Assembly: GCF_000300005.1 (NCBI RefSeq)
Contig: NC_018691.1
Location: 930,001-994,000, forward strand
Source of the DNA: Alloalcanivorax dieselolei B5
Lineage (GTDB): Bacteria; Pseudomonadota; Gammaproteobacteria; Pseudomonadales; Alcanivoracaceae
Length of the DNA stretch: 64,000 bases
Reading direction: 5' to 3'
This document shows positions 17,995 through 28,806 of the stretch, one piece after another; the first letter of the stretch is position 1; each line of letters begins with the position of its first letter. Below the pieces are notes generated by a model. The model was given only the letters and a program-made list of their open reading frames with translations, searched no databases and was not told the origin of the DNA. A program made the translations under genes and the position numbers.

Positions 17995-18016
17995 CGCTCC
18001 CCCGGACGGGGGAGCG
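17995..18016 (-). other. Hairpin between ectB and ectC
   Basis: A perfect 9-bp stem (CGCTCCCCC / GGGGGAGCG) with a 4-base loop begins 10 bases after the ectB stop on the minus strand. It has no T run and sits 35 bases ahead of the ectC start codon. It may set relative mRNA stability of ectB and ectC. Confidence 0.45.
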
Positions 18017-18025
18017 TGAGTGGGA

Positions 18026-19880
<1,855 letters not shown>

Positions 19881-19884
19881 GGTG

Positions 19885-20418
19885 TCACTTCTGGTCGGTT
19901 TGGGAATGGGTACGGTGGCGGCCCCGGCGCTCTTCGGTTGCCGGCTGGGCGCGATCGATGGCGCCCAGATCCAGTACCGGTGAGGCATCGATGTCACCCG
20001 CGTTCATCATCGCGGCAACCCGTTGCAGGGAACTGAGAATCAATGTCTGCTCCCAGTCCTGAAGCTGCTCGAAACGGGCCATGAACTCCTCCTGGAGAGG
20101 GGTCGGGGCTCGTTCAAGAATAGCGCCGCCTTCGCCGGTGAGCGAGGCGTAAACGCGGCGCTTGTCCTGTTCGCCACGTTTGCGTTCGATCAGCCCCCGT
20201 TTCTCCAGGCGGTCAAGAATGGTGGTGACCGTGGCCTGGCTCACTGATACCTCATTGGCGATGTCGCCCATGGTCAATTCCCCATGGGGTTTGATCGCTT
20301 GCAGCACCAGCAGCTGAGGCGCGGTGAGACCGGCAACCTTGCTCAACTTCCGGGAGTACAAGTCGGTGGCGCGAATGATCTGCCTTAACGCAATCAACAC
20401 TTCGTCGTGTCTGGCCAT
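19885..20418 (-). CDS. ectR: MarR-family regulator of the ectoine operon (EctR-like)
   Basis: 177-residue winged-helix protein. The DNA-binding region spans about residues 30-100 ('MGDIANEVSVSQATVTTILDRLEKRG', whose wing is 'ERKRGEQDKRRVYASLT'). It resembles EctR1, which represses ectABC in halotolerant methylotrophs by MarR-type binding. Here it is not divergent but is the first gene of the operon, 4 bases ahead of ectA, so repression of its own promoter would control the whole pathway. A palindrome 14 bases upstream of the start codon is a good operator candidate. Confidence 0.9.
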   Translation of the reverse strand: MARHDEVLIALRQIIRATDLYSRKLSKVAGLTAPQLLVLQAIKPHGELTMGDIANEVSVSQATVTTILDRLEKRGLIERKRGEQDKRRVYASLTGEGGAILERAPTPLQEEFMARFEQLQDWEQTLILSSLQRVAAMMNAGDIDASPVLDLGAIDRAQPATEERRGRHRTHSQTDQK

Positions 20419-20431
20419 GTCCGTTATTGCC

Positions 20432-20446
20432 TTGATAGCGAATCAA
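20432..20446 (-). promoter_or_regulatory. Candidate EctR operator
   Basis: Palindrome TTGAT-N5-ATCAA with perfect 5-bp arms, 14 bases before the ectR start codon, in the AT-rich spacer between ectR and the divergent symporter gene. Position and size fit autoregulation by a MarR protein. Binding is inferred from location only. Confidence 0.45.
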
Positions 20447-20557
20447 TATGACTGAAAAAAGAAAAACGCAATTTCGAGTTGAAAGGGTTTTTTTCGATTG
20501 GTTTCGGCTAACCAGGCGGCAAGGCCGGGACCTCCGTGGTTCAAAGTGGTAGGCTAT

Positions 20558-20578
20558 TTTAGAGATATAATATTTAGA
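20558..20578 (+). promoter_or_regulatory. Putative promoter of the second SSF symporter
   Basis: A perfect TATAAT (20566-20571) sits between two TTTAGA direct repeats (20558-20563 and 20573-20578, 15-bp period), 41 bases before the symporter ATG. The -35 match is poor (TTCAAA at 20-bp spacing), which would fit an activator-dependent promoter. Confidence 0.4.
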
Positions 20579-20612
20579 TGTCAAAGTAATTGGCTGTTCG
20601 GGGAGGCGCCTG

Positions 20613-22085
20613 ATGGTTCTGGCGAGCTTCATTGGCTTCATGTTGTTGTTTCTTCTGATTGGCTTTGCTTCGGTGCTGGTGCGCTCCCGAAGCCAGGCCG
20701 ATTACCTGCTCGCCGGCTCCGGCGTGGCACCGTCCCTGATCGGACTTTCCGCCGTCGCCACCAATAATTCCGGGTTCATGTTCATCGGTGTGATCGGCTA
20801 CACCTACGCCACCGGTTTGCCGGCGTTCACCATGATGGTGGGCTGGATTCTCGGCGACTGGATGGCCTCCACTCTGGTGGCCCGCCGCATCCGTGAAACC
20901 GCGGAGAAGCGGGACAGCCTGACGTTTCCGGAACTGCTGTCCAACTGGAATGGTACGGAGTTCAAAGTATTGAAGACGGTGGCGGCGGCTATCGCCGTGG
21001 TGTTGCTGGGGGTCTACGCGGCGGCTCAGTTCAAGGCCGGTGGCAAGGCGCTGCATGCCCTGTTCGACTGGGATACCCGTACCGGCGCGGTCATCGGCGC
21101 GGTGATGGTGTTGTTCTATGGCTTTTCCGGCGGGCTGCGTGCTTCGATCTGGACCGACGCGGCGCAATCGGTGGTGATGATCGTGGCCATGACGGTGATG
21201 CTGTGGACCGCGGTGTATATGGTCGGTGGCTGGGAGGCGGCCTGGACCGGGTTGCACGGTGTCTCCGATCATTTCTTCCGGTTCTTTTCCGAGGCGAGCC
21301 TGGCACTGGGATGGCAAGGGCCGGTGCTGTTTCTGGTGGGCTGGACGTTCGCCGGCGCCGCGGTGATCGGTCAGCCCCATGTCATGGTGCGCTTCATGGC
21401 GGTGACGAACGCCGGCTCGGTGCGTCGTGCCCGTTGCTATTACTACGCCTGGTTCATCGCTTTCTACACGCTGGCGGTGGGCGTCGGGATGATGGCTCGG
21501 CTGTTGATGGACCAGGGCATTGTCGACCCGTCGCTGGTGATGGATGCCGGTAACCTGGACGCGGAACTGGCGTTGCCGGTAATGGCCCAGGAACTGTTGC
21601 CGGATGTGGCCACCGGGCTGGTGCTGGCGGGGTTGTTCGCGGCCACCATCTCCACCGTGGATTCACTGATTCTCAGCTGCAGCGCTTGCCTGTCCAGGGA
21701 TCTGATGCCACGCCGCTGGCATGGTTACGGCACTGCCCGTGTCATCACCCTGGTGGTGGTGGTGGCGTCCCTGGGGATTGCCCTGTTCGCCAACGAGAAT
21801 GTGTTTGATCTGGTGTTGTTCGCCTGGGGGATTCTCGGTGCTTCGTTCGGCAGTCTGCTGGTGGTTTACGCGCTGGGTGGCCGTCCCGGTGAGCCGGTGG
21901 CGGTGAGTATGGTTGTCGTTGCCACCGTGGTGGCGGTCGGCTGGCGCCTGGCGGGGCTTAATGCGACCATGTCGGAGGTTTTTCCGGCGATGGTCGCCGC
22001 CTGGCTGGTGTTTGCCATGGGGCACCTCACCGGTTTGGGCGAACGTCGCCCATTGGAAGGTTCCCAGGGACTCAGCAAGAGGTGA
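20613..22085 (+). CDS. Sodium:solute symporter family protein
   Basis: 490-residue SSF transporter with about twelve to thirteen membrane helices. The first helices carry 'SRSQADYLLAGSGVAPSLIGLSAVATNNSG' (conserved N-terminal SSF region, here spread over two segments) and the later 'GLVLAGLFAATISTVDSLILSCSA' contains the Na2-site serine/threonine region. It resembles the PutP/PanF-like group more than the ActP-like protein at 8746. GGGGAGG precedes the ATG. It is divergent from the ectoine operon with a 194-base shared spacer, so a role in uptake of an osmolyte or its precursor is plausible but unproven. Confidence 0.88.
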   Translation: MVLASFIGFMLLFLLIGFASVLVRSRSQADYLLAGSGVAPSLIGLSAVATNNSGFMFIGVIGYTYATGLPAFTMMVGWILGDWMASTLVARRIRETAEKRDSLTFPELLSNWNGTEFKVLKTVAAAIAVVLLGVYAAAQFKAGGKALHALFDWDTRTGAVIGAVMVLFYGFSGGLRASIWTDAAQSVVMIVAMTVMLWTAVYMVGGWEAAWTGLHGVSDHFFRFFSEASLALGWQGPVLFLVGWTFAGAAVIGQPHVMVRFMAVTNAGSVRRARCYYYAWFIAFYTLAVGVGMMARLLMDQGIVDPSLVMDAGNLDAELALPVMAQELLPDVATGLVLAGLFAATISTVDSLILSCSACLSRDLMPRRWHGYGTARVITLVVVVASLGIALFANENVFDLVLFAWGILGASFGSLLVVYALGGRPGEPVAVSMVVVATVVAVGWRLAGLNATMSEVFPAMVAAWLVFAMGHLTGLGERRPLEGSQGLSKR

Positions 22086-22088
22086 ATC

Positions 22089-23027
22089 GTGTTCCGCAAA
22101 GCGCTGCTTCAGCGGCTCGGCCGTGTTGGCGGAAAAGTGGGTGTGTTGATCGGTTGTCTGATGTTGCCGCTGGCGGTCCAGGCCCAAACCTCACAGGCTC
22201 CGGAAGACTCACAGGGTGCGCCCCGGCCTGAGGCGCAAAGCGAGATTGAAAAAGGGCCGGTGATTTCCCAGTTCCGTGAAAACTGGATTCTCGGCGAATT
22301 GCGTTCCCTCCGTCAGGACATGATGGAATACCGCAACGAGATGACCAAGCAGGTCACCGACCGGGAACTGGAAGTGGCGGACAAGGCCATGGGCTACGCC
22401 ACCAACACGGTGACGTACTTCTTTTACCTGATCGCCGGCGCCGCTTCGATTCTGGCGCTGGTGGGCTGGTCCACGATCCGGGATCTCAAGGACAACGTCC
22501 GTGTTTACGCCGAGAAGGAGATGTCCCGTCTGACCGTGGAGTACGAATCACGGCTGGCGGACCTGGAGAAGGAGCTGCGCAAGAAGTCCCTCACCATCGC
22601 CGAGAATCAGGAGGAAATCGAGCGCACCAACGAGATCCACAGCCTGTGGCTGAAGGCCTCCAAGGAGCCCAGCTATAAGGAGAAAATCGAGCTGTACGAC
22701 CGCATCCTGGAACTGCGCCCGGACGACCCGGAAGCGCTGGCATGGAAGGCCGATGCCGCACTGGAGCTGGGTGAGCAGCGATGGGCGCTGAGTCTGTGTG
22801 ACCGGGTGCTCGAAGTGGACGAAGATAACTCCCATGCGCTCTACCAGCGCGCTTGCGCCTGGACCGGACTGGGCGAAACCGATAACGCCCTGCGTGATCT
22901 GGAGCAGGCGGTGAATCAGTCGGACGCGCTACGTCAGCATGCCCGGGCGGAGGAAATGTTCCAGCCATTGCGGGACCTGCCCCGGTTCCAGGCTCTGATC
23001 GGCGGTGAGGAGCCTCTCGACCCATAG
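22089..23027 (+). CDS. Membrane-anchored coiled-coil TPR protein
   Basis: 312-residue envelope protein. It has a signal-like N terminus (ends near 'AVQAQ'), a single membrane helix at about 111-132 ('YFFYLIAGAASILALVGW'), a coiled-coil stretch (about 140-185, rich in E, K and R), and tetratricopeptide repeats (about 195-305, 'PSYKEKIELYDRILELRPDD', 'DNSHALYQRACAWTGLGE'). It starts 3 bases after the symporter stop, so the two are co-transcribed. TPR proteins act as scaffolds; the partner is unknown. The start codon is GTG. Confidence 0.8.
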   Translation: MFRKALLQRLGRVGGKVGVLIGCLMLPLAVQAQTSQAPEDSQGAPRPEAQSEIEKGPVISQFRENWILGELRSLRQDMMEYRNEMTKQVTDRELEVADKAMGYATNTVTYFFYLIAGAASILALVGWSTIRDLKDNVRVYAEKEMSRLTVEYESRLADLEKELRKKSLTIAENQEEIERTNEIHSLWLKASKEPSYKEKIELYDRILELRPDDPEALAWKADAALELGEQRWALSLCDRVLEVDEDNSHALYQRACAWTGLGETDNALRDLEQAVNQSDALRQHARAEEMFQPLRDLPRFQALIGGEEPLDP

Positions 23028-23066
23028 GTCGATGCTGTCAGTGCCATGAGAGAAAGCTGTTGGCCG

Positions 23067-23088
23067 GGCCGGAGCCGGTACTCCGGCC
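23067..23088 (+). terminator. Hairpin after the TPR gene
   Basis: Perfect 8-bp stem GGCCGGAG / CTCCGGCC with a 6-base loop, 39 bases after the TPR stop, followed by an AT-rich but not uniform T stretch. Probable weak terminator. The rest of the 360-base gap up to folE2 holds no gene; it contains a degenerate tandem repeat (GCGCCAT-CTG-GT-CCGG at 23319 and 23348) and presumably the folE2 promoter. Confidence 0.45.
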
Positions 23089-23387
23089 ACCATAAAGTCT
23101 GTATATTTCTCTTTATATTTCAAGGAGATAACAGTCCAAGTGCCAATCGGCGTCGTAATTCACCGCTCCCCGGCGCTGCCATGAGCCTGTAATCCGGGCT
23201 TTTCACGGCTATTTCCTCATCAGCAACAGGTCTATTTGGCGGAAGGTTTCTGCTACACTCTGCGCCCCTGAGTGACTGGACGATGACAGTCGGATTGCCA
23301 TCAGTGCTGATTCGTTGGGCGCCATTCTGTGTCCCGGCATCCGATTAGCGCCATCCTGCGTTCCGGTCGTCCTTATCGGAGATTTCC

Positions 23388-24344
23388 ATGAAGCGCGAAA
23401 GTGGTGCGGACAACACCAAGGCGATGCCTGATGTGGCATCCAACTCCATGGTCGACCATATCGGCGGCACCCTCGACTGGGTCGGCATGAGTGAAATTCA
23501 CCTGCCCGCACGGGTCAGTGATACCCGGGTCGGCGAGCGCCCGGTGAGCACCTCCATTCAGGCCTACGTCAATCTGGCTAATCCGGATGCCAAGGGCATC
23601 CACATGTCGCGCCTGTATTTGATGCTGGAGGAAACCTTCGGGGATCATTCGGTAAGCCCGGCTTCCATCGAACAGCTGCTCGGCAATTTCCTGGAAACCC
23701 ATGAGGGGCTCAGCACCCGTGGTTTCGTGCAGTTCGATTTCGAATATTCCATGCGCCGCCCGGCGCTCAAGAGCAGCTACGCCGGCTGGAAGAGCTATAC
23801 CGTGAGCATCAAGGCGTCACTGGGTGAAGAAGGGCTGTGCACCGAGATGTACGTGGAAGTGCCGTACTCTTCCACCTGCCCCTGTTCCGCGGCGCTGGCC
23901 CGACAGTTGATCCAGGAGCAATTCCGCGAGGATTTTCAGTCCGGCAAAGTGGATGTGGACGAGGTGTTCGAGTGGCTCGGTACCGAGGAAGGCATTCGCG
24001 CCACGCCCCACAGCCAGCGCAGTATCGCGCAGGTCCGGGTATTGCTCGATAAGGCCGCTGAATCCTTCCCGATCACGGCGCTGATCGACGCCATCGAAGA
24101 GGCGCTGAAAACGCCGGTGCAGACGGCGGTCAAGCGTATCGATGAGCAGGAATTCGCGCTGCTGAATGGCCAGAATCTGATGTTTTGTGAAGATGCGGCG
24201 CGTCGTCTCAAGCATGCGTTGGATCCTCAACCCTGCTACCGCGACTTCTGGCTGCGGGTGAATCACCTGGAAAGCCTGCACGCTCACAACGCGGTGGCGA
24301 TTGTCACCAAGGAAGTGGACGGCGGCTACCTGCCGATTCCGTGA
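23388..24344 (+). CDS. folE2: GTP cyclohydrolase FolE2 (type IB)
   Basis: Converts GTP to 7,8-dihydroneopterin triphosphate for folate and queuosine-type pathways. Type IB does not strictly need zinc and replaces FolE when zinc is scarce. The 318-residue protein shows the family's catalytic cysteine region '[14 protein letters not shown]' (Cys164 and Cys166) and the C-terminal '[17 protein letters not shown]'. Length fits. A GGAG lies 8 bases before the ATG. It stands at the edge of a region with other zinc-linked genes; folE2 is a classic Zur target in other bacteria, but I see no clear Zur box directly upstream of it. Confidence 0.95.
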   Translation: MKRESGADNTKAMPDVASNSMVDHIGGTLDWVGMSEIHLPARVSDTRVGERPVSTSIQAYVNLANPDAKGIHMSRLYLMLEETFGDHSVSPASIEQLLGNFLETHEGLSTRGFVQFDFEYSMRRPALKSSYAGWKSYTVSIKASLGEEGLCTEMYVEVPYSSTCPCSAALARQLIQEQFREDFQSGKVDVDEVFEWLGTEEGIRATPHSQRSIAQVRVLLDKAAESFPITALIDAIEEALKTPVQTAVKRIDEQEFALLNGQNLMFCEDAARRLKHALDPQPCYRDFWLRVNHLESLHAHNAVAIVTKEVDGGYLPIP

Positions 24345-24365
24345 CGCTGATTTTCTGACAAGAAA

Positions 24366-24405
24366 CGCGGCCCGTGGGTGCAAGCCCCACTGGCCGCGAT
24401 TGTTT
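24366..24405 (+). terminator. Rho-independent terminator of folE2
   Basis: Stem with outer arms CGCGGCC (24366-24372) and GGCCGCG (24392-24398) plus an inner GTGGG/CCCAC pairing, followed by ATTGTTTTT. It lies 21 bases after the folE2 stop. The inverse strand may also serve the converging barrel gene. Confidence 0.75.
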
Positions 24406-24420
24406 TTCCTCTGAATTCCC

Positions 24421-24939
24421 TCAGAACCGGCCGTTGACGCCGAACGCCAGGTTGTTGACCTCATCACCGCTGCTGTCCACGGCACGCAGATACTCCACAC
24501 TCAGAAACACCTTGGGGCTGACGGGAAAGTCCGCACCCAGACCCAGGGAAAGGTCGCTGTAGTTCTTGCTGCTGGAGCCGCCGGCGCGATAGTCGTGGGT
24601 GGTTTCCACCCGGGTGACGCCAATCAGACCATAGGGGCGGATCGGCATGGAGTTGGGGAACTGCCCGCGAAAATAAGCGCCGTACTGGCGGTCGATTTCC
24701 ACCTTGGTGCCATTGCCCAGGCTGTCGTCATCCAGCCCCAGACCAATGCGTACTTCGCCGCCCAGGGTTTCGGTGCGGTTGATCCAGGTGCCCAGCTTGA
24801 ACTGCAGCGCCGAGGGTTTGGCGCTGCCGCCGCGATCCGGTTCCACCTTGCTGCTCACGTAGTCCAGCCCGGCGAAGCCGCTGGCGTTGGCGATCATGGG
24901 CAGGGCCAGGCCGACGGCCAAAAGCCATGTTTTCTTCAT
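24421..24939 (-). CDS. Outer membrane beta-barrel protein (small porin-like)
   Basis: 172-residue protein with a signal peptide (MKKTWLLAVGLALP to 'ANA') and alternating hydrophobic strands ending in the outer-membrane signature 'NLAFGVNGRF' with terminal Phe. It resembles OmpX/OmpA-type 8-strand barrels. The ATG at 24939 was chosen because it starts directly at the signal peptide. It is convergent with folE2 and separated from aztD by about 290 bases that hold a REP-like repeat. A role is not predictable from sequence; location in the zinc region suggests but does not prove a link. Confidence 0.8.
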   Translation of the reverse strand: MKKTWLLAVGLALPMIANASGFAGLDYVSSKVEPDRGGSAKPSALQFKLGTWINRTETLGGEVRIGLGLDDDSLGNGTKVEIDRQYGAYFRGQFPNSMPIRPYGLIGVTRVETTHDYRAGGSSSKNYSDLSLGLGADFPVSPKVFLSVEYLRAVDSSGDEVNNLAFGVNGRF

Positions 24940-25072
24940 TACAACAGTCCTTTCATCACAACCACGATAGAGTGCTGTCATTGTAATGAAGTTTGCTGCG
25001 TAAGAAAGGTTGGCGGGTTGCGACACGCTCCTCCCATTTGATATCTGTTATTCAGAGATCATTACGGAGTCG

Positions 25073-25144
25073 CTGTAGGAGCTTGCCTGCAAGCGAATGT
25101 GCCAACGCCGAAGGTCGTATTCGCCAGCAAGCTGGCTCCCACAG
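25073..25144. repeat. REP-like palindrome, single copy
   Basis: Imperfect inverted repeat: CTGTAGGAGCTTGCCTGCAA followed by GCGAAT (25073-25098), and ATTCGCCAGCAAGC to CCCACAG (25119-25144). It matches the inner core of the nested elements at 35202, 38138 and 50474 but has no outer arms. A further half-like copy (CTGTGGGCGCTTGCCAGG) follows near 25162. It fills most of the spacer between the beta-barrel gene and the aztD-like gene; I see no gene in this 290-base stretch. Confidence 0.7.
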
Positions 25145-25231
25145 TTTGCGCCACGGAGCCGCTGTGGGCGCTTGCCAGGGTGTTGTGTATGAGCAGGCTG
25201 GTCCATGGTTGCGGAACAGCCCGCTTACCGT

Positions 25232-26542
25232 TTAATGCTCGTGGTCGTGCTCGCCTTCTTCTTCGCCGTCGTGCTCGTCATGTTCTTCGGCGGCACCGGT
25301 CCAGGCCAGCCCCAACGGAGCGAAGCCGAGATCCGCCACTTCAGCGGTCACGGTCAGGGACTCCAGTTCCACGCGATGAATGGCCTGGGCCTGGGGGTCG
25401 GAGACGAACACCTCGTGGCCATCGCCGCTGAAGGCCAGGGCTGGTGCCGGGGCGCCGTCGGCCGGGACCTGATCCAATACCGTGATCTGCCCATGGTGGT
25501 GCCACTCGGCGGTATCGATCACATGCAGAATGCCGGAATCATCGAGGATCACCAGGTGCTCTCCGTGCGGGTCCAGACCGTAGGCGAGTGGCTTGGCGTC
25601 GGCGGTGGTGCTCTCGCGCCACACGATCTGCTCGGCCTCGGTGGCATCCGGGGCAATCCGGTAGAGGTTATAGGCGGGGTAGGAGAGGGCGGCGAAATCC
25701 GCCAGATCGGTACTGCCCAGGATCGTCGCCAGACGCTCCGGTGCGGTGACCTTGTGATCGTGGAAGTGGTCGCCGTGCAACTCCGCCACCAGCGCACCGT
25801 CCTCGCAACCGAATACGGAATAGGTGGTATTGGAGGCGCCGCCATGAAGGCCCGGGCAGGCGGTGGCCAGGGTGCCCTCGGCATGGAAGTGGTCACCGTG
25901 CAAGTGATACAGCGCGATGCCGTCGGCGCCGCTCGCTCCGTCGCTGACGTTACTGCTCAGCACCCACTCGCCGCGCGGTTCGGCGATGCCGTGGTGCGCT
26001 TGCTCAAGAATCTGAGAGGCAATGACGCCGTCACTTTCCAGGCTGCTGTCACTGAATAACTGGAACTGGGAACCGGTGGCGGCGTCTCCGTCGAAAAACA
26101 CCGTGCCGAGCCCGTCGTTGCCGCGGTAATGGGTGGGCTTTACGCCATACAGTGTCAGTGCGGTGAGCCCGGGAGTGCCGGTGTCAACATGGTCTTCGTG
26201 CAGCCAGATGCCGCCATCCAGAATCTGCACCTGATCGTTGTCACGTTGCATGATCACCGCGTAGCGGCCGCCGGGGCTGGCGTGCAGTGCGGTGGCCGGA
26301 TAGGTCAGAGCGAAATCGGCGATAGTGGCCTGTTGTTCCAGATCGTAAACGTAAACGCGGGAGTTATTGCCCGCGGCCTGAGTGAAGACCAGACGGCCGG
26401 CCGTCTCCTCGTGGTCATGGTCGTGATCATCGTCGCCGCCGGGCAGGGTGGTGCTGCCGGTGTCGTTGTTACAGGCGGCCAACAGCAGGGCCAGGGTCAA
26501 GGCGCCGAGGCGGGGCAGGGCGGAGTGCAATGAGTTGTTCAT
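25232..26542 (-). CDS. AztD-like zinc metallochaperone lipoprotein
   Basis: 436-residue predicted lipoprotein (lipobox 'LLLAAC'). Just after the lipid anchor is a His/Asp-rich stretch 'GGDDDHDHDHEE', and the C terminus ends in 'EEEGEHDHEH'. The middle is a repeated beta-strand pattern typical of a beta-propeller, with scattered His pairs ('HLHGDHFHAEG', 'ELHGDHFHDHK'). This matches AztD, the periplasmic zinc chaperone that passes zinc to AztC of the AztABC transporter. No aztABC genes are in the window. It lies 87 bases downstream of the ZnuD-like receptor on the same strand, so zinc may be handed from receptor to this lipoprotein (inference). The start at 26542 begins at the signal peptide. 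Confidence 0.8.
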   Translation of the reverse strand: MNNSLHSALPRLGALTLALLLAACNNDTGSTTLPGGDDDHDHDHEETAGRLVFTQAAGNNSRVYVYDLEQQATIADFALTYPATALHASPGGRYAVIMQRDNDQVQILDGGIWLHEDHVDTGTPGLTALTLYGVKPTHYRGNDGLGTVFFDGDAATGSQFQLFSDSSLESDGVIASQILEQAHHGIAEPRGEWVLSSNVSDGASGADGIALYHLHGDHFHAEGTLATACPGLHGGASNTTYSVFGCEDGALVAELHGDHFHDHKVTAPERLATILGSTDLADFAALSYPAYNLYRIAPDATEAEQIVWRESTTADAKPLAYGLDPHGEHLVILDDSGILHVIDTAEWHHHGQITVLDQVPADGAPAPALAFSGDGHEVFVSDPQAQAIHRVELESLTVTAEVADLGFAPLGLAWTGAAEEHDEHDGEEEGEHDHEH

Positions 26543-26629
26543 GTGTCGTTCCTGAATTTGTTGCGGTTTTATGACGTTATAGCGTTTCAGTAATGGATCG
26601 CACCGGACCCTCAAAGGGCCCGGCCGGTC

Positions 26630-28750
26630 TCAGAATTCCATGCGCATGCCGACGGTCAGATTGCGGCCTGGCTCCGGCACGGTGCGGGCCAGGAAGGAGG
26701 TGTGATTCCACACTTCCTCGCCCAGCAGGTTGCTGCCGCGCAGATAAACGCTGTAGCGCTGGGCCCCTTCCAGGGTGTAGCTGAGGGTGGCGTTGAGCAT
26801 GTCGTAGCCCGGAGTGCGGCTTTCGTAGCCGGCGATGTCGTTCTGCGGGAACATCCGATAGAACTCCAGCTCGCCGTCGAACGCCCGCCAGTAGGTGTTG
26901 ACGCGGCCGCCCAGACGCTTGGCCGGAATCCGTGGCAGCTCGTTGCCGCCGCGACTGAACTGGGCTTTGACAATGTCGCCGAACACCGTGGTGGACCAAC
27001 GCGGTGTCCATTGATAGCGCATCTCGGCTTCGGCGCCGGTGAACTCCACATCGTCCTGGGTGTACTTGATCAGGCGGAATTCCTCGATCTGATCCAGGGT
27101 GCGGGCGTAGATGTAGTTGTCCACCTGGTTATGGAACAGACCGACATCGAAGGTCAGATCACCGCGAACCTTGCGCAGATTCAGGCCGATGTTGCGCGAG
27201 GTTTCCTTATGAATGGCGGAATCATCACCCGGTGCGCCGCAGGTGTAGCTGCTGGACACCAGGCCGCACTCATAGGTGTTGGTGGCCAGGTGAACCCCCC
27301 GGGCGTACATCTCCTGGGCATGGGGCATGCGCTGGGCACGGGTGGCGGACAGCGATACGTTGTAGTCCGGCAGGAACGCCCAGGTCAGCGCCGCCGATAG
27401 CGAATTGGCGGAGTCACTGTAGGACGGCCGGTTCAGCGGATCCTCCACCGGGTCCAGGCGCTGATGCTCGTGACGGGCGCCCACTTCCAGGTGCCACTGT
27501 TCGGAGAAGCGATAGTGTTCCACCGCGAACACGCCGAGGGTTTCGGTGTCGGTCTTTGGCATCAAGGCTTCGGTGCCCTGGGTGTTGAACTGGTGATCGG
27601 CGTACTGGAAACCGACCACGCCATGCCAGCCGCCAATTGGCGCGTGCTCCGCTTCCACCCGGGTTTCATAGCCCTTGTGACGGAAAGTGGTGCCCACTTC
27701 GCCGCCCTCGATTTCATGATGGCGATAGTCGGTGTGGCTGGAGCGCACCTTGACCTTCTCGATGCCGGGCAGCGGCTGCCGGTATTCACCGCGCAGATCA
27801 ATGCGGCGGGCGTCCAGGTCCACGTAAGGCGGTGCGTGCTCGCCTTCGCCGTGGTCGTGATCATGGTCATGACCATCCCCATCACAGGACAATTGATCGC
27901 CATTGGCCCCGCACCCCTCGAATTCATGGCTGTGACCGGGCAGACCGTAGATGTCGCTGCGGTAGGAGTAGGCCATGCCCAGATAGCCGCGCTCGCCGAT
28001 CCAGGAAGCACCGACACTGACATTGTCGCTGTCGGCGTAGGTGCCATCGATGTCGGGTACGGTGAAGCCATTCACTTCATAGTCGTCGGCGCGGCGCCGG
28101 GAGCCTTCCACGTGCACCGCGAAATGGTCGCCGGCGCGGGCGGTGATGCCGGCGGCACCGGCCTTTTCGTTGGCCACCGTATTGCCACGGGCGGCAACAA
28201 AGCCCTCCACCGGACGGTCCGGCATGCGGGTGGGGATCTTGTCGTCCAGGACGTTGACCACGCCGCCGATGGCGCCGCCGCCATAGAGCAGGGTGGACGG
28301 GCCACGCAGTACCTCCACCTTGCGGGCGAGCATGGGCTCCACCGTGGTGGCGTGGTCCGGGGAGATATCCGAGGCGTCGAACAGACGGGCACCATCAGAC
28401 AGCACGCTTACCCGTGGCGCGCCCTGGCCGCGGATCACAGGACGGCTGGAGCCGCCGCCGAAGGTGTCCGAATGAACACCGGGCAACCCCTCCAGTGTGT
28501 TGCCGAGGGTGGCGTTGCTGCGCTGGAACAGCAGGCCGTCCTCCAGCAAGCCGAACGACGAGGCGCCGCTGGCGGCGTCCTCGTCAAAAGGCAGGGCGGA
28601 CACCTGTACCGAATCCAACTGATGGGACGGCTGCCGGGACGCTTGATCATCGGCGTTGTCGTTCTGTTGCGCCGATGCGGGCAGGGCGGTCAGGGTGGCA
28701 CCGGCCATCAGCCCCAGGGCCAGTGGCAGGGGTAAAGCTTTGCGTCTCAT
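26630..28750 (-). CDS. znuD: TonB-dependent zinc receptor, ZnuD-like
   Basis: 706-residue outer membrane receptor importing a metal, most likely zinc, using TonB energy. It has a signal peptide (ending 'ASAQQ'), a plug domain (about 45-180, 'LEGLPGVHSDTFGGGSSRPVIRGQG') and a 22-strand barrel ending 'RNLTVGMRMEF'. A long external loop near residues 280-310 is His/Asp-rich ('DGHDHDHDHGEGEHAPP') with a nearby Cys pair, as in ZnuD of Neisseria and Acinetobacter. A Zur-box match lies 57 bases upstream. It is followed by the aztD-like gene on the same strand. Confidence 0.9.
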   Translation of the reverse strand: MRRKALPLPLALGLMAGATLTALPASAQQNDNADDQASRQPSHQLDSVQVSALPFDEDAASGASSFGLLEDGLLFQRSNATLGNTLEGLPGVHSDTFGGGSSRPVIRGQGAPRVSVLSDGARLFDASDISPDHATTVEPMLARKVEVLRGPSTLLYGGGAIGGVVNVLDDKIPTRMPDRPVEGFVAARGNTVANEKAGAAGITARAGDHFAVHVEGSRRRADDYEVNGFTVPDIDGTYADSDNVSVGASWIGERGYLGMAYSYRSDIYGLPGHSHEFEGCGANGDQLSCDGDGHDHDHDHGEGEHAPPYVDLDARRIDLRGEYRQPLPGIEKVKVRSSHTDYRHHEIEGGEVGTTFRHKGYETRVEAEHAPIGGWHGVVGFQYADHQFNTQGTEALMPKTDTETLGVFAVEHYRFSEQWHLEVGARHEHQRLDPVEDPLNRPSYSDSANSLSAALTWAFLPDYNVSLSATRAQRMPHAQEMYARGVHLATNTYECGLVSSSYTCGAPGDDSAIHKETSRNIGLNLRKVRGDLTFDVGLFHNQVDNYIYARTLDQIEEFRLIKYTQDDVEFTGAEAEMRYQWTPRWSTTVFGDIVKAQFSRGGNELPRIPAKRLGGRVNTYWRAFDGELEFYRMFPQNDIAGYESRTPGYDMLNATLSYTLEGAQRYSVYLRGSNLLGEEVWNHTSFLARTVPEPGRNLTVGMRMEF

Positions 28751-28806
28751 GGACTCTTTTCCTCTATCGAACAGGCACGCGGAGCATGCCTTGGCATGCT
28801 GCGAAT

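Noticed and set aside
23028-23387. Zur box or riboswitch upstream of folE2
   Set aside because: No GTTATAnnATAAC-like sequence and no recognisable riboswitch core could be found by eye.
26570-26581. TATGACGTTATA between znuD and aztD as a second Zur box
   Set aside because: Only 10 of 12 palindromic positions match and it departs from the GTTATAnnATAAC core; too weak to claim.
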